From assembly GCF_000204195.1 (NCBI RefSeq), contig NZ_AFBG01000020.1:62001-126000 (forward strand): 64,000 nt of DNA, in the 5' to 3' direction. The position numbers were made by a program, and so were the translations under genes. The DNA is from Acidovorax radicis N35 (GTDB lineage: Bacteria > Pseudomonadota > Gammaproteobacteria > Burkholderiales > Burkholderiaceae_C). The notes below the pieces were generated by a model, which saw only the letters and a program-made list of their open reading frames with translations, did not search any database and was not told the DNA's origin. Shown here piece after piece: positions 62,336 to 64,000 of this stretch (position 1 is its first letter; every line of letters starts with the position of its first letter).

Positions 62336-62354
62336 GCGGCTGCGCCGCTTCCCT
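62326..62354. repeat. Stop-codon-associated G/C element, copy 3
   Basis: ACCCCCTGAGCGGCTGCGCC then GCTTCCC. It supplies the TGA stop of the globin gene. AGCGGCTGCGCCGCT is an inverted repeat. Confidence 0.5.
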
Positions 62355-62396
62355 CGCAGCCTGCGGATGGGCCGGGTGTGCGCTCATAGCATCGAT

Positions 62397-62457
62397 TGCT
62401 ATGTTTTTAATAGCTTGTGGCGCTTTATGGGTAAGCGCTGCAGACTGTTTTGACGCT
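62397..62457. repeat. GCTAT/AAGCGC interspersed repeat, copy 8
   Basis: TTGCTATGTTTTTAATAGCT, TGTGGCGCTTTATGGGTAAG, CGCTGCAG: a full copy between the globin gene and lemA. Confidence 0.7.
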
Positions 62458-62558
62458 TAAATCCCTACCCGCTGAAATGTATGGCCCCTTTGGGAAAGGC
62501 GCGCTACTAAGATGCGCCCATCATCCGTTCATTCAATTCACAACAAGGAGGGTGGGAC

Positions 62559-63155
62559 ATGTCAGCTACTGCTTGGATCGTTCTGGGCCTGGTCGCCGTG
62601 CTGGCGGTGTGGGCCGTCACTGTGTACAACCGGCTGGTGCAGCTGCGCAATCGCATCGCCAATGCGTTCGGCCAGATCGACGTTCAGCTCAAACGCCGCC
62701 ATGACCTGGTGCCCAACCTGGTCGAAGTCGCCAAGGGCTACCTCAGCCACGAGGCCGCCACGCTCGAAGCCGTCATCAAGGCCCGCGGCCAGGCCCAGGG
62801 CGCTGCCGCCGCCGTGCGGGCTGAGCCGGGCAGCGCCAACGCCATGGGCGCGCTGGCCGCCGCCGAGGGCGTGCTGGGCAGCAGCCTGGGCCGCCTGATG
62901 GTGGTGGCCGAGGCGTATCCCGAACTCAAGGCCGACGCCACCATGCAGTCGCTGTCCGAAGAGCTGACCAGCACCGAGAACCGCCTGGGCTTTGCCCGCC
63001 AGGCGTACAACGACCAGGCGCTGGAATTCAACGACGCCGCGGCGCAGTTTCCTGACCTGGTCGTGGCGCGCCTGCTGGGCTTTCCCACCGTGCCCATGCT
63101 CGAATCCACACGCAGCGACGAAGAGCGCACCGCGCCGCAGGTGCGGTTCTCGTAA
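62559..63155 (+). CDS. lemA: LemA family protein
   Basis: The 198-residue protein has one N-terminal membrane helix (AWIVLGLVAVLAVWAVTVY) and the LemA domain (NRLVQLRNRIANAFGQIDVQL, RRHDLVPNLVEVAKGY, ENRLGFARQAYNDQALEFN). AAGGAGGG precedes the start. It is followed by an M48 protease gene, a pairing seen in many bacteria; the exact role is unknown. Confidence 0.93.
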   Translation: MSATAWIVLGLVAVLAVWAVTVYNRLVQLRNRIANAFGQIDVQLKRRHDLVPNLVEVAKGYLSHEAATLEAVIKARGQAQGAAAAVRAEPGSANAMGALAAAEGVLGSSLGRLMVVAEAYPELKADATMQSLSEELTSTENRLGFARQAYNDQALEFNDAAAQFPDLVVARLLGFPTVPMLESTRSDEERTAPQVRFS

Positions 63156-63305
63156 GCCATATCGATGGGCCTCTGAGTCGCTGGCGGCGCCGTCTCCTTC
63201 CGGGGAAGCACGCGGCGGCACGGCCCATCCCAATCCACGGATGCACCGGCAGGGCTGCGGCCAGTTCTGCCCGCAGTGGATATCTCACCAACTGGAGAGG
63301 GTGCC

Positions 63306-64000
63306 ATGAAGTTCTGGGACCATCAGGACAGCGCGCGCAGCGAGACGCGGCGCCTGCTGCTGGGCTTTGCCCTTGCCGTGGCCGTGCTGGTCGTCGCAGT
63401 GCATGCGGCGCTGGCGCTGGCCTGGCTGTTGATGGCCGCCGTGCTGCCCGGGCAGCTGCCGTTTCCGCAGGGATTCCTGGCTGCCAATGTGGGCGTGTCG
63501 CTCCTGCTGGTGCTGGGCGGCTGGTGGGTGGAGACCTCCAACCTGCGCGCAGGCGGCGTCAAGCTGGCCCGGCGCGTGGGCGCACGCGAGCTGCGGCCCT
63601 CGCTCTCGTACGCCGAACAGCGCCTGTCCAACATCGTCGACGAGCTGTGTATTGCCGCCCACATGCCCCGCCCGGAGATCATGGTGATGCCACGCACCGA
63701 CGCGATCAACGCGTTTGCGGCGGGCTGGGACGAGAGCGATGCGGTGATCGCCGTGACGCAGGGCGCGCTCGACTACCTCAACCGCGAGGAGATGCAGGGC
63801 ATGGTCGCGCACGAGCTCTCGCATCTGCACGAGGGCGACACCCGCCTGAAGATGCAGCTGGCGGGCATGGTGTTCGGGCTGGAGCTTGTCTACAACTTCG
63901 GCGACACGCTGCGCGAGCGCCGGGGCCTGTCGTGGTGGTTCGGGTCGGCCATCATGCTGGCCGGCCTTGCGGGCTGGCTGACCGGCCGCATGCTCAAGGC
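63306..64000 (+). CDS. M48 family metalloprotease (partial, runs off the window)
   Basis: About 231 codons are visible. It has two N-terminal membrane helices (about residues 17-75), then the protease domain with SYAEQRLSNIVDELCIAA, the zinc motif HELSH and a further acidic helix (EGDTRLKMQLAG). GGAGAGG lies before the ATG at 63306. It is likely co-transcribed with lemA. The C-terminal part lies beyond 64000. Confidence 0.9.
   Translation, partial: MKFWDHQDSARSETRRLLLGFALAVAVLVVAVHAALALAWLLMAAVLPGQLPFPQGFLAANVGVSLLLVLGGWWVETSNLRAGGVKLARRVGARELRPSLSYAEQRLSNIVDELCIAAHMPRPEIMVMPRTDAINAFAAGWDESDAVIAVTQGALDYLNREEMQGMVAHELSHLHEGDTRLKMQLAGMVFGLELVYNFGDTLRERRGLSWWFGSAIMLAGLAGWLTGRMLK

Noticed and set aside
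1..64000. CRISPR arrays, tRNA/rRNA genes, prophage or insertion sequences.
   Set aside because: None was visible: no regular spacer-repeat pattern, no cloverleaf with CCA end that I could recognise, and no transposase or phage gene.

Overview
The window is high-GC bacterial DNA, dense with genes on both strands. Protein content and two families of short interspersed repeats point to a betaproteobacterium of the Comamonadaceae, Acidovorax-like; this is my inference from recognised families, without any search. The genes are mostly chromosomal housekeeping and metabolism. I saw no tRNA, rRNA, CRISPR array, phage or insertion sequence.

Layout. 36-5975 (minus) is a tight operon behind a Fur-box-like site: TonB-dependent receptor, PLP fold-III decarboxylase, SbnA-like cysteine-synthase homologue and an opine dehydrogenase. 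There is no NRPS and no IucA/IucC synthetase in view, so it looks like a small opine or aminopolycarboxylate metallophore pathway. It runs off the left edge and is my best candidate for an undescribed system. 6231-13460 holds a pabB-pabC fusion, a CHMI-type tautomerase, a hydrolase, a MAPEG protein, a hybrid kinase/LuxR regulator pair and a periplasmic carbonic anhydrase. 13527-20941 (minus) holds panD-bioA-bioD-bioF, queE/queD, nadB and scpA. 21005-36722 holds DUF3460, a BamE-like lipoprotein, SulP and YitT membrane proteins, a seven-bladed FG-GAP lipoprotein, metG with a low-GC mosaic block, an SMP-30-like protein, a patatin, a divergent OMP-decarboxylase-like gene, an Mrr-like membrane protein, apbC, a LysR regulator and two small membrane proteins.

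36791-53547 is formate metabolism. After a TetR gene come a cytosolic NAD-dependent formate dehydrogenase (FdsG-FdsB fusion, FdsA), DUF3305, DUF3306, a six-cluster polyferredoxin and a TorD-type chaperone. A periplasmic respiratory formate dehydrogenase follows (TAT peptide, alpha, beta, lipoprotein, cytochrome b gamma, small secreted protein), then FdhD. Electrons from formate would reach NAD+ in the cytosol and quinone through the periplasmic enzyme. An 18-bp dyad with identical arms and spacing lies upstream of both formate dehydrogenase units, suggesting common control, perhaps by the LysR regulator at 34888.

53879-64000 holds a small unknown protein, a membrane C13 (legumain-like) peptidase, a YbbP-like permease, a polar amino acid ABC transporter, a group II truncated globin, LemA and the start of an M48 protease.

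A GCTAT/AAGCGC palindromic repeat occurs eight times in 64 kb. Three copies are in-frame inside genes: metG, the linker of the FdsG-FdsB fusion, and a loop of FdsA. A second short element sits at stop codons.
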